Part shown: piece by piece, positions 1-11,799 of the stretch | Position numbering within the stretch: position 1 is the stretch's first letter | Layout of the letters: the number at the start of each line of letters is the position of its first letter | Assembly (NCBI GenBank): GCA_003024785.1 | Contig: PUQB01000063.1 | Location: forward strand, 186,001-250,000 | From: Selaginella tamariscina | Lineage: Eukaryota > Streptophyta > Lycopodiopsida > Selaginellales > Selaginellaceae | Direction of reading: 5' to 3' | Length of the DNA: 64,000 nt | Notes under the pieces: model-generated | Databases searched by the model: none | The model's input: the letters and a program-made list of their open reading frames with translations, nothing else | What the model was told of the DNA's origin: nothing | Position numbers and translations under genes: made by a program

Positions 1-576
1 TTAAATTATAATCTTACAGATAGTTTCGCAAACTTAATGTGAACTTAAACTTTAATATATCATATAAAGTTTATACACTTGAATATAGTAATTAAACTCT
101 AATGTTATATTATAGAATGTCGGTCATATTCAATCTATGTGTGTATGGTATATAGTTAAATCATAAGCTGATATGTAGTCTATATAGTCTACGTCTATGC
201 TTCGCTTTCTATGTAATATTTCTATACCCAACAACTCACTATAGATAGTGACAAGTGCACGTGTTGCATGGTTGGATTTTAGTTGATATCCTATAAATAA
301 ATCAAAATAACATAAAATATAAGTTTTAATATTCAAAAAATGATGAATTATTACGTTTTTAATATCATATTACTCAAGTAGCAGAGTGACAAGTGTCTTT
401 TCCGGTGCACTGTAGGAAGTGAGCATAGAAACGTCTCTAAACGGGCCTTCAAAACTCTCTTGCAGTTCCATTGGCATGCTCCCTCCTCGGAAATGATTGG
501 TTTGCTTAGATTGCATCCTTTCTTTCCATAACCTTCCATCCTGTATATATATATATATAATTCTATATGGTTTTCC
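1..576. other. AT-rich stretch, no gene seen
   Basis: Low-complexity AT-rich DNA with a short (TA)n tract near 543-560. Short open frames on both strands lack recognisable motifs, and I find no convincing splice-site pattern. Confidence 0.5.
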
Positions 577-776
577 ATGAAAATCTTACATTTTTACGAC
601 AATCTACTGCTAACTGTTATGGGACTTACATGGACAATACAGGGCTCTGGAGGTGGACACCTGACCGGTTTTACATCGAACTCCGTTGGCTCTGCTGGAT
701 GCTCAATAGACAGCACACAGTTGTCTTTCTGCGAGAGAGTTTGGAACCGAGTGTGCCTCGCAGATGGTTGTTTCTG
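577..776 (+). CDS. possible first exon of a small Cys-containing protein (unrecognised)
   Basis: An open frame begins MKILHFYDNLLLTVMGLTWT, which could be a short signal-like leader. It continues through a Gly/Ser-rich segment into a part with four cysteines, ending CERVWNRVCLADGC. It runs into a good 5' splice site at 777 (TTCTG then GTAAGA). One possible continuation uses the AG at about 837-838 and reads a short tail ending near 922, but other acceptors give an immediate stop. I do not recognise the family. It lies in repeat-rich DNA and may be chance; a small secreted peptide gene or a gene fragment are both possible. Confidence 0.2.
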
Positions 777-1899
777 GTAAGAATAGGAGCAAATATATAT
801 GTGTTCTTTTAGATGGGGATTATAATTTGCACATAGTTACCTTAACATTGGGCTTGTGATGGTGAACACGACGGATGCGAGAAAAGATGCCCATCACTGC
901 TGGATTAGAGATGTTGTGTGATGCTCGATTTAAGTCGGAGATATATGGAACAGGTTTTTCAAGTGACAGTGACTGTTCTTTCAGACAAAGTGTTGTTTGA
1001 TCACTTATCAAGAGGTAAGCAAGGTCTTAATTAATTGAGGTTTGAAAATGGTGTTAAATCAGTAAAGTGACACTAATATTCTTATAACACACACACACAC
1101 ATGTACATGATATGTATTAATACCATGTTATAATTATTTTGACTTTTAAAGTAAAGAAGAAAACTAAAAAATGTTTACTATAATATTCTTTAAAAATTCG
1201 TTTTATAAATATACCTATATTTAATTATTATACTATGTATAAAAGGATATATATAGGTATATCTTTTAAAAATACCTATAAATATATATATATATATACG
1301 TATAGCCTGTGCACATATATTTTAAAAATATGAAGTTGGTGCCTCCCTGTTGTAAACTACGACGTGTAAAGTACTTACATATGCATACATGTACACGCGT
1401 ATGTACGTATTTGACAGACTCAATATTAACAATTCATTATTTAATTGCTATTTACAAGTGAAAATAAAATATAGTAAGTTTTCCAAAGAATTGATGCATT
1501 TTAGTCAAACTCATACAGCACAACAATTTTTGACGAATCCATTAAAATTTAGTACATATGTGCTTCCGTGTAAGTTTGCATACATACATACATACATACT
1601 TGTATATGTTGGCGTGGCACACATGCATAGATATGTATACACACATATATATACAGGCATGTGTGTTTATGTGACATAGACACGCATATATGGTGTGTGT
1701 ATGTGTATGTATCACACATTAAAGAATTACAAGATTATAAATAACCCGACTTATGTTTTAAGTACTCCGAGGTATATATATGGAACTCACACATGCCTAC
1801 ACACACATGTAAGTTCTTTGCATGTGTATGTGTATGTGAACATGTGTAACAAAGATACATATGTTTATATTCATAAGTTGGTTAGGGTTCTCTGGTAGA
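777..1899. other. AT-rich DNA with microsatellites, no gene seen
   Basis: Contains a (CA)n tract near 1088-1102, (TA)n tracts near 1270-1300 and repeated CATA/TGTA motifs at 1580-1870. The repeats create long spurious frames rich in Tyr, His, Val and Thr. Confidence 0.5.
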
Positions 1900-2039
1900 T
1901 GGACCCGGATCCGGGGGAACATCAAGGAGGAGGCACTGGTGGATTTATAAGCGGCACAACTTGTTTTCGTTGTACAAAACGCTTTAACTATTGCACGTGT
2001 ACAATCTCTAGAGGATCGGGTTGAATGTCATGCCGAACC

Positions 2040-3180
2040 TTATAAACTTGTGGCCTTACTTGCCGTAGCATTCGATACAGTCCTTCCATTGAGAAAGGAG
2101 ACTCTTAGTTAAACTGTGTATCGTAAGCTTTGGAAAATGAACCAACACAAATTTATCAACCTTGTACTTTGTAGGAGGATGATGGTGCTAGTTGTAGCGT
2201 TATTATTGTCTTACTTGTATGTGGCCCAAGTGTTTTGCTGACTCCACACGAACCAATGGAAGAATGCTCGTCAAATACCGATCTCATGACCTAGCATCAG
2301 CAGCCCACAATAACCAAGAAGGCAGACCCAACTCTGTCGACAACACCGAGTCATGACCATACAAAAGCTTATATGGGGAAGTACCAGCGAAACTTTGTAC
2401 TCCAGTGACATAAGTATATTGAAGAGATGGTAGGTAACCATCCCAATGAAATGTTGAAAGTTCACATACTTTACAATCATCTCTTTGAAGGTTTTGACGA
2501 GCCATTCCACTAAACCATCTGTCTGAGGATGATAAGCGCTTGTGAAAGTGTGATAGATCCCTAGTTGAGAAGTCAAAACATGAAATGCCTCGGCCATAAA
2601 TATAGGACCATTGTCTGAGAGAATTCGTTTCCGGACAAGAATACTGAAACACGACCCGATTAAGGAGAAACTGACCAACAGCAAAAGCAGTCGCACTAGC
2701 AAGAGCATCAACTTCGACCCAATGAGTTAGATAGTCAGAAGCAATAATAATGTACTCATTACCAGCAGTCGGCCACGGAAAAGGTCCCATCAGATTAAAT
2801 GCCACCAACTCAAATGGACAATAAACTGCAATTGACTCCAACTGTCCTTTCGAAGTACATAGGGGAGTATTGCGAGATTGGCACCACACACAAATATGCA
2901 CATACCAAATCACATCTCCTAACAACTGCAGCCAATAGAAAGATTTGTGCAACTTCTCCATCACACGACGATGTCCCATGTGCCTACCGAGAACATGAGA
3001 GTTATGGTAAGCATGGAGGAAGTGTGGAATGAAGACCGAGGCACTACCAACAGCAAATGATCATCTGGATCAGTCCCCATAAAATAAAGAAGGTTGTCCT
3101 GAAGGCGATATTGCGAATATAAATGCATGAAAGGCAAGTCATCAGTAAGTGATGCAGGATTCTCAAACCCATCATGAAGC
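2040..3180 (-). pseudogene. integrase remnant of the gypsy element
   Basis: Frames 2284-2979 and 2271-2711 together cover an integrase core. GHRRVMEKLHKSFYW and CVWCQSRN are an HHCC zinc finger. The catalytic core follows in two frames: VAFNLMGPFPWPTAGNEYI, ASDYLTHWVE, then LSDNGPIFMAEAF and AYHPQTDGLVEW. The frame switch near 2640 shows at least one indel. C-terminal sequence can be followed, out of frame, to about 1900. Confidence 0.7.
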
Positions 3181-3182
3181 CT

Positions 3183-3812
3183 TCAAATCCATAACTTAAC
3201 CATTTGAACTTCGCGAACCTCATCCAAAAATGGCAAATCTAATTCTGCATTTTGCGAACATTGAACGTCAAGCACAACAACTGCTGATGGTATAGAATCT
3301 TTGTCCAAAAAGTCCACTAATGTTGGAACAACTGGCTCCTCAGGGGCAGAAGAAAAAAGAGAAGGTGAAAGAGGAGCTCGAGAAAGAGCATCAGCATTAG
3401 CAATAAAACTTCCTAAGCGATGAACAACCTTAAAGTTATAAATTTGAAGCTTTAAGGCCCATCGAGCAATACGACCAATCAAATTCTTTTGCTTCAACAA
3501 CGAAGTGATTGCTGCATGATCACCTTCCAACAACATTCGAGAACCATGTAAGTAGGCATGGAACTTCTCAAAACCCTAAACTACTACTAAACACTTTCTT
3601 TTTGTAATGGAGTAATTCACCTTTGCTGGTTACAACATACGGCTGATGTACGCAGTGGGATGTTATTGGCTAGGGACACTCGTACTCTCCTGTAGCAATA
3701 CACCCTTGAGACCAATGTCAGAAGCATCTACGTGCAAGATGAAAAGACAAGTGTAATTTGGGTACGCCAAAACTGGAGGAGTCATTAATAGTTCTTTGAG
3801 ATATATAAATGC
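3183..3812 (-). pseudogene. RNase H region remnant of the gypsy element
   Basis: The frame 3183-3536 reads EGDHAAITSLLKQKNL, then RIARWALKLQIYNFKVVHR and ANADALSRAP. This is the C-terminal end of a Ty3/gypsy RNase H domain (DHxxLxxL, RWxxxLxxF, N-A-DALSR). The N-terminal part (3537-3812) is out of frame. Its role was degrading the RNA strand during reverse transcription. Confidence 0.7.
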
Positions 3813-4560
3813 CTACTTGCAATTCTTAAACCAAACAAAAGAAGTCATTGACAACTTCAACAACGCTCGCAATGGTGCAGTACGATCTAAAAGATGATTC
3901 ACAAAATGACCTAGATATTGTACCTTGCCAAGAAAGCGTTGCACATCATTCACACACTTCGGCGTAGGGAACTTCAAAATTGCAACAAGTTTGTCATGAT
4001 CGATTTGCAAACCTTCACGTGAAATGTGATAACCTAAATAAGTGGTGTCCTTGGATCCAAACACACACTTAAATGGCTTCATCTTCAAACCATCTTCCCG
4101 TAGCCAATCCAAAACCTTGCGTACATCACTGATATGCTCCTCCCATGTTCCATCCAAGTGGATTAAAACATCATTGATAAAGTCGGTAGTTACCTCTGGC
4201 ATATTGTAGAGAACCTCGTCCATCATATCTTGGAAAGTCGCTGGAGCATTACTGAAACCAAAAGGCATCACCAAAAACTAGTACATGCCAAATGGTGTCT
4301 AAAAAGCAGTCTTGGGAATGTCCATGTTAGCCATCGAAACTTGCCAATATCTAGAGGCAAGATCAATTTGGTAAACCAATGGATTTACCCCATTCAATCC
4401 AAAAGGTCTTTAATATGAGGAAGTGGGTACACATATGAAATGATTACATCATTTAATGGGCGATAGTCGAGACAGAATCAAACGCTTCCATCTGGCTTCG
4501 TCACAAGATAAGGTTCGCACGCCCAAGGACTTTGAGATTTTCGGTTAACACTCTTCTCTA
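3813..4560 (-). pseudogene. reverse transcriptase remnant of the gypsy element
   Basis: The frame at 3813-4274 contains MPFGFSNAPATFQDMMDEV, then FINDVLIHLDG where the catalytic YxDD is expected, then KCVFGSKDTTYLGYHIS and VQRFLGKVQYLGHFV, all RT landmarks in the usual order. One catalytic Asp is Asn (FIND for YIDD). Upstream RT palm sequence (4275-4560) is present but interrupted by stops. This is a dead polymerase relic. Confidence 0.75.
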
Positions 4561-4579
4561 AGATCTCCTTAACATTCGC

Positions 4580-5299
4580 TCATAAGTTCTTGAGCTCCTT
4601 TGATGATCGACGCCAAACAGGTACCTTGATCGGCCTAGCATCCCTAGTTGGAATAGGGTGGCGTGTCACAATCTTGGCCCCAAATGACAAGTCAAAGTTG
4701 AAAAGATCAGCATACTCTTTCTTAAATTGATTAACGACTGCAGCCCGATGATCATCTGATGGATCCAGAGAAGAAAAGGAAAAATATGAAGGGAAGATAG
4801 TTGGAAGTAAGGGTGAAACAAAAGTGATAAAAGTAGATGAACAAAGTGAAATAGAAGTAAAAGGAATGGAAGAAAGATGAGGGAGAGTCAAACAGGGGGG
4901 AGACTTTTCAAAGTCACACTTGGCATGATTGCGAATCAACCAATCCATACCAAGAATAAGGTGAAAAGCTTGACTTGGCACCACCCGTAGAGATTGAAAC
5001 TCAAGTTCACGATCGTCCACACAAACAACAATGTCAACTTCATCACATGAACAAACATGAGTGTGTCCGTTACTGTATAGAATAAAGACTGGTTCTACTG
5101 CACGACGCAAATGAAGGTTGTAACGTTTAACAACAAATTGAGAAATGGAGGACAAACTCGAACATGTATTCACCAACACTAAAAGGAAAACAGAACGTGG
5201 CGTGTTATTAAATCGAGCTTGAAAAGTAAAGACCAGATGAATTGGTGCTAAGTGAACCCCTTGATGATACTTCCAAAAGAAAAACAAGAGGATTCGCAC
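4580..5299 (-). pseudogene. aspartic protease region of the gypsy element
   Basis: A 239-residue minus-strand frame shows the retropepsin pattern: VNTCSSLSSIS (the catalytic D-T/S-G motif is degraded to NTCSS), then DRELEFQSLRVVPSQAFHLI and LGMDWL, the conserved hydrophobic end of the retropepsin fold. It runs on to the start of the RT region, with RHPIPTRDARPIKVP resembling the usual RT leader. The Asp expected at the catalytic site is replaced by Asn, so it is probably inactive even before considering the broken flanking frames. Confidence 0.65.
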
Positions 5300-5505
5300 G
5301 AGGACCCCCTTTACTCATGCGATTCATCGTTTCCCAAAAGATCCACCACATCAAGACCTTCTACTATAGCGGCGCTAATCGGACATTGTTGACGCTAAGG
5401 TCTCCACCCCGGAAATGGGGGACACCAATCAGGAAATCGTTGATAGCACCGATACGTGTGTCTAACCTCATCACATGCCCAACAATGAACTGTATGACCA
5501 CGTCT

Positions 5506-6139
5506 TCATCCATGAGCCCAACCTTGTGTTGGTACACGAGCAACAACAACATCAACTTCCATCGGAGTAGGACCATCCCCCACATGAAATGGAACAAGGG
5601 AACGTGAAGCTGCAAGTGGGAGAGGTGATGACTCATATCGTTGTGCAAGCCTCAAAGCATCGTCAAGAGTTAGTGCATGCACAAGCCCCACAAGGTCTTG
5701 ACAAAGTGCTGGCCGCAACATACCTAATTTGATGCATTTCGACATGTTAGGCTTTGCATGCAGCAAAAGGTTCCGAAAGCAAACACCAAACTGCATCATT
5801 AACTCAAATGGCCTTGACGAATATAATGCAATTGCTGAAAAGCATCATCTTAGTCATCCGCATGCCCAAATGTATGATTAAAGATCTCTAGAAGAATACT
5901 CCAATCCCCACAAGTTGTAACATCCATACCATTGTACCATTGCAACGTTGTCCCATGTAGGCAAGTAAAAAACTCGCGCAAACACTGAGCACCATCCCAT
6001 GAATGATATGTGACGACCATGATGAAGTGGTCAAACCAATGGTACACATCATCCCAGGATTTCTGCGAAAGAAATTCGGCTGGACGCAAGGATTTGCAAT
6101 AGGAACAAGAGGAGTATCATGGGTTGTAAATGCTACCAT
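5506..6139 (-). pseudogene. gag remnant of the 1.9-6.3 kb gypsy element
   Basis: Two overlapping minus-strand frames encode gag capsid-like sequence. The N-terminal part contains DVYHWFDHFIMVVTYHSWD followed by a hydrophobic FFTCLHGTTLQWYNGMDV stretch, the usual retrotransposon gag pattern around a conserved Trp. The C-terminal part continues to about 5506, where a degenerate zinc-knuckle-like CWACDEVRH can be read further downstream in another frame. Gag would form the cytoplasmic particle that packages element RNA. The frame is broken at least once around 5800-5850, so no full protein can be made. Confidence 0.6.
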
Positions 6140-6289
6140 TAATTAAGAGTGATTGTTCAGTTACATCCACATGGCATCAAATAATTACATGAATAGTTAC
6201 TTCATAGACGAAGGATTTGTCTGTTGTGCATCCATATCCGAGCGTTTCTTAGGGACAATTAAAGGTGCCCCTTGAGTCATAGTACCAAT

Positions 6290-8047
6290 TGTCAGAGTTT
6301 TAACCCAAAGGGCCAACACGTGGCTGCCAAGTGGCCATTTGGCGTCATCACCCTGTGTGAGCAACGCTAAGTTTCCCAGAACAACCCCAACGACCCCTAG
6401 GGTTAGACTCTAATGCCCAAGTGGACAGGAGACTTAGGGTTTAGCCTAAGTCTCCCTAGAATGTCTGCCCCCAGAACCCTTGAGGGATAACCCTAGTTGA
6501 CTTAGGGTTTAGCCTAAGTCTCCCTAGAGTGTCTACCCCCAAAACCCTTGAGGGATAACCCTAGTTGACTTAGGGTCTTGCCCTAGAAGACCTAGACAGG
6601 CTCATGCCCTAACCCCCATCAAGGAGACGTGTGTTCCACACATACCCCTGGACAGAGCTAAGGCATCGTCACTTACCCCTTGAGGAATCACCCTCATCCG
6701 GGAGTACAACCCCTTTAGGGGACAAGGGGTACCCTGAACCACGACTAACCCCTAAGGGTTTGAGTGGCCAAGTTATACCCTAGACCTAGGGCTAGTACTT
6801 AGTGAGGACACGAGTGTGCGCCGTAGGCGGACACGAGTGTTCTGCTAAGCAAACTCCCTAAGGCTAGGTTTGGGATAACCCTAAGCACATGACCTTGCGA
6901 GTGCCTCACGAAAGGGCTCTGCTACAGCTTAGGTTGTTCAACCCTTGAATTCCAAGGAGAACACTCCCCTAGCCAAGTGTGCCAAAGCACACCTAGTTAT
7001 GAGACCTAACCTCCCTTGAGCGGATGCCCAAGGCTTAGCACCCTAGTGCAAGCACAAGCATGTCTGTTTGCTAAAGTATCCAACCCCTTGGCGACAAGCC
7101 CATGACATAACCCCAAAGGGCGTGCCTCAGGCGTTGTACCATGTGACGTTTAGCCCAGTGTCACATCTCCATGTGACACTGCCTTCCCCGATGTGGGCTA
7201 TCATGCCATAGCCCTTAGATTCAAGAGTTGCACCAAGTGCCACAAACGTGGCTCCTAAATGCCAACTCTAGAACCCCTCAATGAACCCTCAGGAACCAAG
7301 TAACATGAACCTGTCAAACAAGATCCCACCCACAGTTGGACAAGGACACGGATGTGCCTTGCTTGGCCGTGAGTGCTACACCTAGCTTGACGTGGAGGAG
7401 GAGGCTGGAGACAAGCCTCAACCTCTGCCTCTTGGAACGTGCATTCCGACAAGACCTCCCAGGCATGGATTCGCCAACGTTAAGGGTAAGCTACCCCGAA
7501 GGTGGGACGTACCCCTGGCATCTGGAAGTTAGGGCGGCACAACAGAGGGTTGTGCCTTGACGACACAAGCTAGAGCTTGCACCGGGAGAAGAGTAACGAG
7601 CTCAGTCATGAACCCAGGAACCCTCACTCCTATATACTACCTTATTTATGTGACAGAGGCCCCCCCCCTGTTTTCCTGTTTACATAAGTGGGCTAGCACT
7701 GAAATCTCATTCCCAGGGAACATACTTGGTGAGTTATCCATCGACCCCTAAACCCTAACCTGTCAAACCTGGGGTATTTCTAAGCATATCCGACATGCCG
7801 AACTCACCGGAACTAGCCATTAATCCAACCGGGACACGGAAAAAAGGTAAGAGTTTTCTAGATGGAAGTGCTAGCTTCGCCCAGAGTTTCTTGCAAATAC
7901 CTAATGACACCCGGCCGGACCATCACTAGATATCCAAGTGCACTAAGCGGGCCTGTTTCTTCTACATCTAGGGCTTATCAACATAGTACAGTAGGTAACA
8001 ACAGTCAACGTCCAAAGTAAAGAGGAGTCATAGTAAAAACTATGACA
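6290..8047 (-). repeat. LTR, family A, long form (1758 bp)
   Basis: On the minus strand it begins TGTCATAGTTTTTACTATGA and ends GGTTAAAACTCTGACA, with TG...CA ends. It is about 1 kb longer than the right copy because of a CCCTAG-rich block at roughly 6365-7385 that is absent there. Versions of the same family occur at 26618, 31709, 33282 and 35708. Confidence 0.8.
6433..6600. repeat. 68-bp tandem repeat inside the LTR
   Basis: Two full units (6433-6500, 6501-6568) and a partial third start with CTTAGGGTTTAGCC and end with CCCTAGTTGA. The units differ at only a few bases, so they are a recent duplication inside the LTR. Confidence 0.8.
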
Positions 8048-8062
8048 CACTCCCCGCCTTTG
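8048..8062 (-). promoter_or_regulatory. polypurine tract of the LARD-like element
   Basis: Minus-strand CAAAGGCGGGGAGTG lies immediately before the LTR start TGTCATAG. A near-identical block precedes the plus-strand LTR at 35708, which supports it as the plus-strand primer site for reverse transcription. Confidence 0.7.
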
Positions 8063-11000
8063 AAAATGTCAACGTCCTCGTTGACGTCCAACTCCAAGAC
8101 TAGATAATGTTAGAAAAACTAACCAAAACTAACATATCACTCTATGCGGAGTCAGCCAAAAGTTCACATAAGTTTTATTACCCCCTTGCATTACGCGAAA
8201 CCAAGTACTTCAGAACCGTCGTTCACTGAGTCGTAAACCTAGCTGCCGGAGGCACCACCTGCGACATGAAGTCACTTGGAGACCTTTTGCACGTCTGCAA
8301 AGTCTGTCACCCGACGCACACAACACTGGTTAATTTCTTTACTTAACTAGAATTTATATTGGAGGCCTCTAGTTAGTGTTGTTGCCGGCCCCTTGGTTAA
8401 CAAGAAATAAAGACTTGCTTTATTCCTTAATATTAAATGCTGTTGACGACCTCTGTCGTCTAACACACAACAAGCACTTCTCAAATGCTTGACCAAACAC
8501 CTTCGCATTTCTTTTGATTTTCCAATGGTCCCACATCTCCACATGTTACGATATTATAGCTTACATCTCTGCATCCCTCGGTGCTTCTCATTACCCCTTT
8601 TCATAAGGGTCTGCTACTATACCTATCTCTCATTAGTATATAGCTACGCCAGACTAAGTATGAGACTTTTATCGGAATCAAGCTCTTTTCCGATATAAGA
8701 GTACAAGTCGTAAAACCCTGTTCTTTGTAAACATGTCAATCTGGCCAGAGGCGATCACAGAGGCGCATGGCTGTACACATGTATACAACAAGGTCTTGCC
8801 AATCTACCAACTGCCATTCACTTGGTGTGTTATTAACATAAATTTATTCCCGATAGGAATCAAATTCAGTCAAATCCCGACCAAGTGTGATAGCCTTACC
8901 ATTTGTCCTTCGCAACCATCTTTGTACTCTTTCATAACACCGACCAGTTCAGGGACCAGATAAGCTAACATACCTTTCTTACAAACTAATGTGGAAACCA
9001 GGAAATTCAACCCATCTCTAGTGCCTCAATCGACAATCTTTAGATAACAGTCTCTTAATTGTCACTCTCATTGTACTCATTCCCCAAAGAGCACATCATA
9101 CTAGATGCCGTTCAATACTTCCTAACTCTTTATCTCACTAAGTTAAAATACCAAATTTTAAGACTTAGTTTCCACGATAAGAGTCTCTCTGAATTCAAAT
9201 ACTGCACGCCTCCATAACATTATATTTATTTCCAACTCTTAAATTGATTTCGTAAATGTTTCTCAACACTATACCGAAGTATAGCATTTTCACTAATTGA
9301 AGCAACTAGTTTTTTGATAAACATCTTTTAAAACTAATCCTTATTCTATAAATAGTCGCAATTTCGATATTGATACTTCGAATGGATAATGATCGTTTTA
9401 ACGTTCAAATCCTAAGCTTATCAACTAGTTGTTATACTAGTGGATATAAACTTACAATCATATCAATTTATCGAAATGCTACAACTACATTATAGATATG
9501 GTCTTAGTTTACATGAACCGAACTTCAATTTTGAGACGGAAATATAATGTTACGACAGTATTTCGAGGAACTTTGTTCAGAGACTAAGAGGAATCATGAA
9601 CTAGTGTCTGGTTCATCTAACTGATTTAGTAAGATATCAACCTCCACATAAATGTTATCATAACACTGAAGTGTTATATCAACTTCATGTTTTTCATACC
9701 TTATAATTCAATAGATCTCCCCAAACATGAATAAAATATCTAGTTCAGTATGTGAACTAAGATACATTATTCACTAGACACCTAGCAATCCAGAAAGTAT
9801 ACATTGCCCCTCAAGCAATGTATTGAGAAATGTCTCATTTCTCAACTAACTTGAAAACACGTTTCAAGTTATAACACTAAGGTAGTGCCTTACCAAAGTG
9901 TGAACTCAATCCACTTGAGTCTTTATATTTATGATTATGGCCACCTCATGTGATCATAACCAAGTTTAATATTGAGCGCTCCAAACTCAATATTAAGAGA
10001 TACCATACTATACTTTGACAAGTCATTTATAATCAATCTTAAAAGATTGTCATAAATATTTCAAAGTTTAAATATAAATATCTCAACAATGAGGTGATAG
10101 GAAACCTCATATTCTCGAACCGATATTGGACGAACCTTGAACTACAATCATCAAGAAGGGACACCATCTTCTTGAGCTAATCCCGCTACCAATATCTCAC
10201 TTCAAGAATATTGAACCAACTCAAGGAACACCATCAAACCTTGAGATAGAACTAAAACTAACCCAAGGAATACAATCAAACCTTGAGTCAAGAATAGTTT
10301 ATATTTTTCAATATTCCAAAGATTGAAGATACTACTTTATAAGTTCTTTAAGTGCCCACATTTGCGACCATGATGCAAAGTCAAGAAACCGTCTTTTGAA
10401 TAATCGTATTCGACTCTAAAATGAAATTGATATTGAAAACAATATCAACTTCTAATTCTCATCGAAAACCGACTCTCTGAGGAGGTACATGCACTTAAAC
10501 CTCCAATGGAAATCCGACTGTTACTAGCTCATTGTAATTCTCAACATAAGTTATCAAACTTAGCAAGTTTCCTTACTTAGTCAATAAACAAAGTGAAGAA
10601 TCCCAAATCATGCTCTTCTTAACCAAGGAATCACCCTTGTTCAAGAGCTTATCCCCACATTGCAAACAACGTTACAATTTCAAGATTAAAGAGTTAATAA
10701 TGAAAATGCACAAGTGTGCGCCGAACGCCTTCACTATGCAAGTCCTTCATTACTCAGTAAACTAAAAATGTAAACGTATGTTTCCAACATTACTCTTTTG
10801 ATAGATCACCATCTATCCAAAAGCTGCATTGATAGGGATGCAACATTAAATCCGTCTACTGCCAAAATTATTATTCTATCTCATTCTTATGATCCCATAT
10901 GAGATAATTTCATAATCAAGTTAGCCGAGCTAGCTAACTTGAATACAAGTGCGCGCTTACAACAACTAAGGTTTCAAGTTGTACTGTTCAAATTAGGTAA

Positions 11001-11785
11001 CTTGAACTTAGTAAACTATTTCACCTAATGTTACTTGTAGCTAGCGTCATCAAAATATTGCGAACATCGGACAATACTTTGATTACATTGGATGTTCGAA
11101 CCAACTGCTTAACATATTCATCATATGTTAATATTTGACATTTTGTTGTATTACAAGTTCAACACCATAGTCTGCTTCTAGAGTTACACTCTCAAAACAT
11201 GCACTATAATGAGAGCTTATTTACACTTTTATGTCAAAATGTAGTGTTCCTCTTATGTTTGAATATGCCCCTTTTCCCGAAGTCAAAGATGCACTGAACA
11301 TAAGTCTTTCCCCGTTTGAACACTACAGTTGGATCCGATATTGAATCTTGACATAAGCCAAAACTCAAGGACATGTCTGTTTCCAAATCATGTGTTATCC
11401 CAAATTCAAACACCTTAAAAAAAAGAAAAATTTTCAATAATGGGTAAGCTTAGCATATCACATGATCCACTTACAAGACTTAGTTTGTAAGCCAGAACAA
11501 ACTAACACGCCACGTCTTGTGAAAACATATGGTAAGTAACCTAGAGAAAACGTAACCTGGCATGCAACTTGGAAGTTGCCTTCCGAGTGCTACCTTCGAC
11601 ATTGGAGTCCATAACCCACACCCACTTATTAAGTAGATGTTCTTTGAAGAGTTATAGATCTCAGGACCAATCTCTCCGCGCAGAATTCAGACGTTAGCCG
11701 AAAGTGATGAGTACTTCAAAATTTAGAACTAACTAAACCTGAAACACATTACAACTTTAGGCAGTCCTGCTGACCGTAGAGAATG
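8063..11785. other. noncoding interior of the LARD-like element
   Basis: AT-rich with many stops in all frames. No retroviral domain is readable in either strand. Short direct repeats (AACCTTGAG-type around 10230-10290) are present, but I see no array. Confidence 0.6.
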
Positions 11786-11797
11786 GCTCCGATACCA
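11786..11797 (-). promoter_or_regulatory. primer-binding site (initiator-Met tRNA type)
   Basis: Minus-strand TGGTATCGGAGC, two bases from the LTR end, differs by one base from the common plant TGGTATCAGAGC primer site. Its position fixes the element as minus-strand. Confidence 0.7.
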
Positions 11798-11799
11798 AT

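Larger units (their letters stand above)
1900..6289 (-). mobile_element. decayed Ty3/gypsy LTR retrotransposon interior (gag-PR-RT-RNH-INT)
   Basis: Read on the minus strand, the order is gag, protease, reverse transcriptase, RNase H, integrase, which is the Ty3/gypsy order. All domains are broken by stops and frameshifts. A primer-site-like TGGTAC lies at 6282-6287, two bases from the LTR at 6290-8047, so that LTR acts as the 5' LTR of this copy. No matching 3' LTR is visible on the left: recognisable coding stops near 1900 in AT-rich DNA. The copy is therefore truncated or recombined. No chromodomain was recognised. Confidence 0.8.

Noticed and set aside
1389-1898. Two open frames of 96 and 67 residues on the plus strand rich in Tyr, His, Thr and Val
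   Set aside because: They are translations of CATA/TGTA/GTGT microsatellites with no motif, start context or splice pattern.
6400-7000. CCCTAAAC/TTTAGGG-like motifs that could suggest an interstitial telomere
   Set aside because: The motifs are part of a 68-bp LTR tandem unit and mixed with CCCTAG; there is no run of perfect 7-base telomere repeats.
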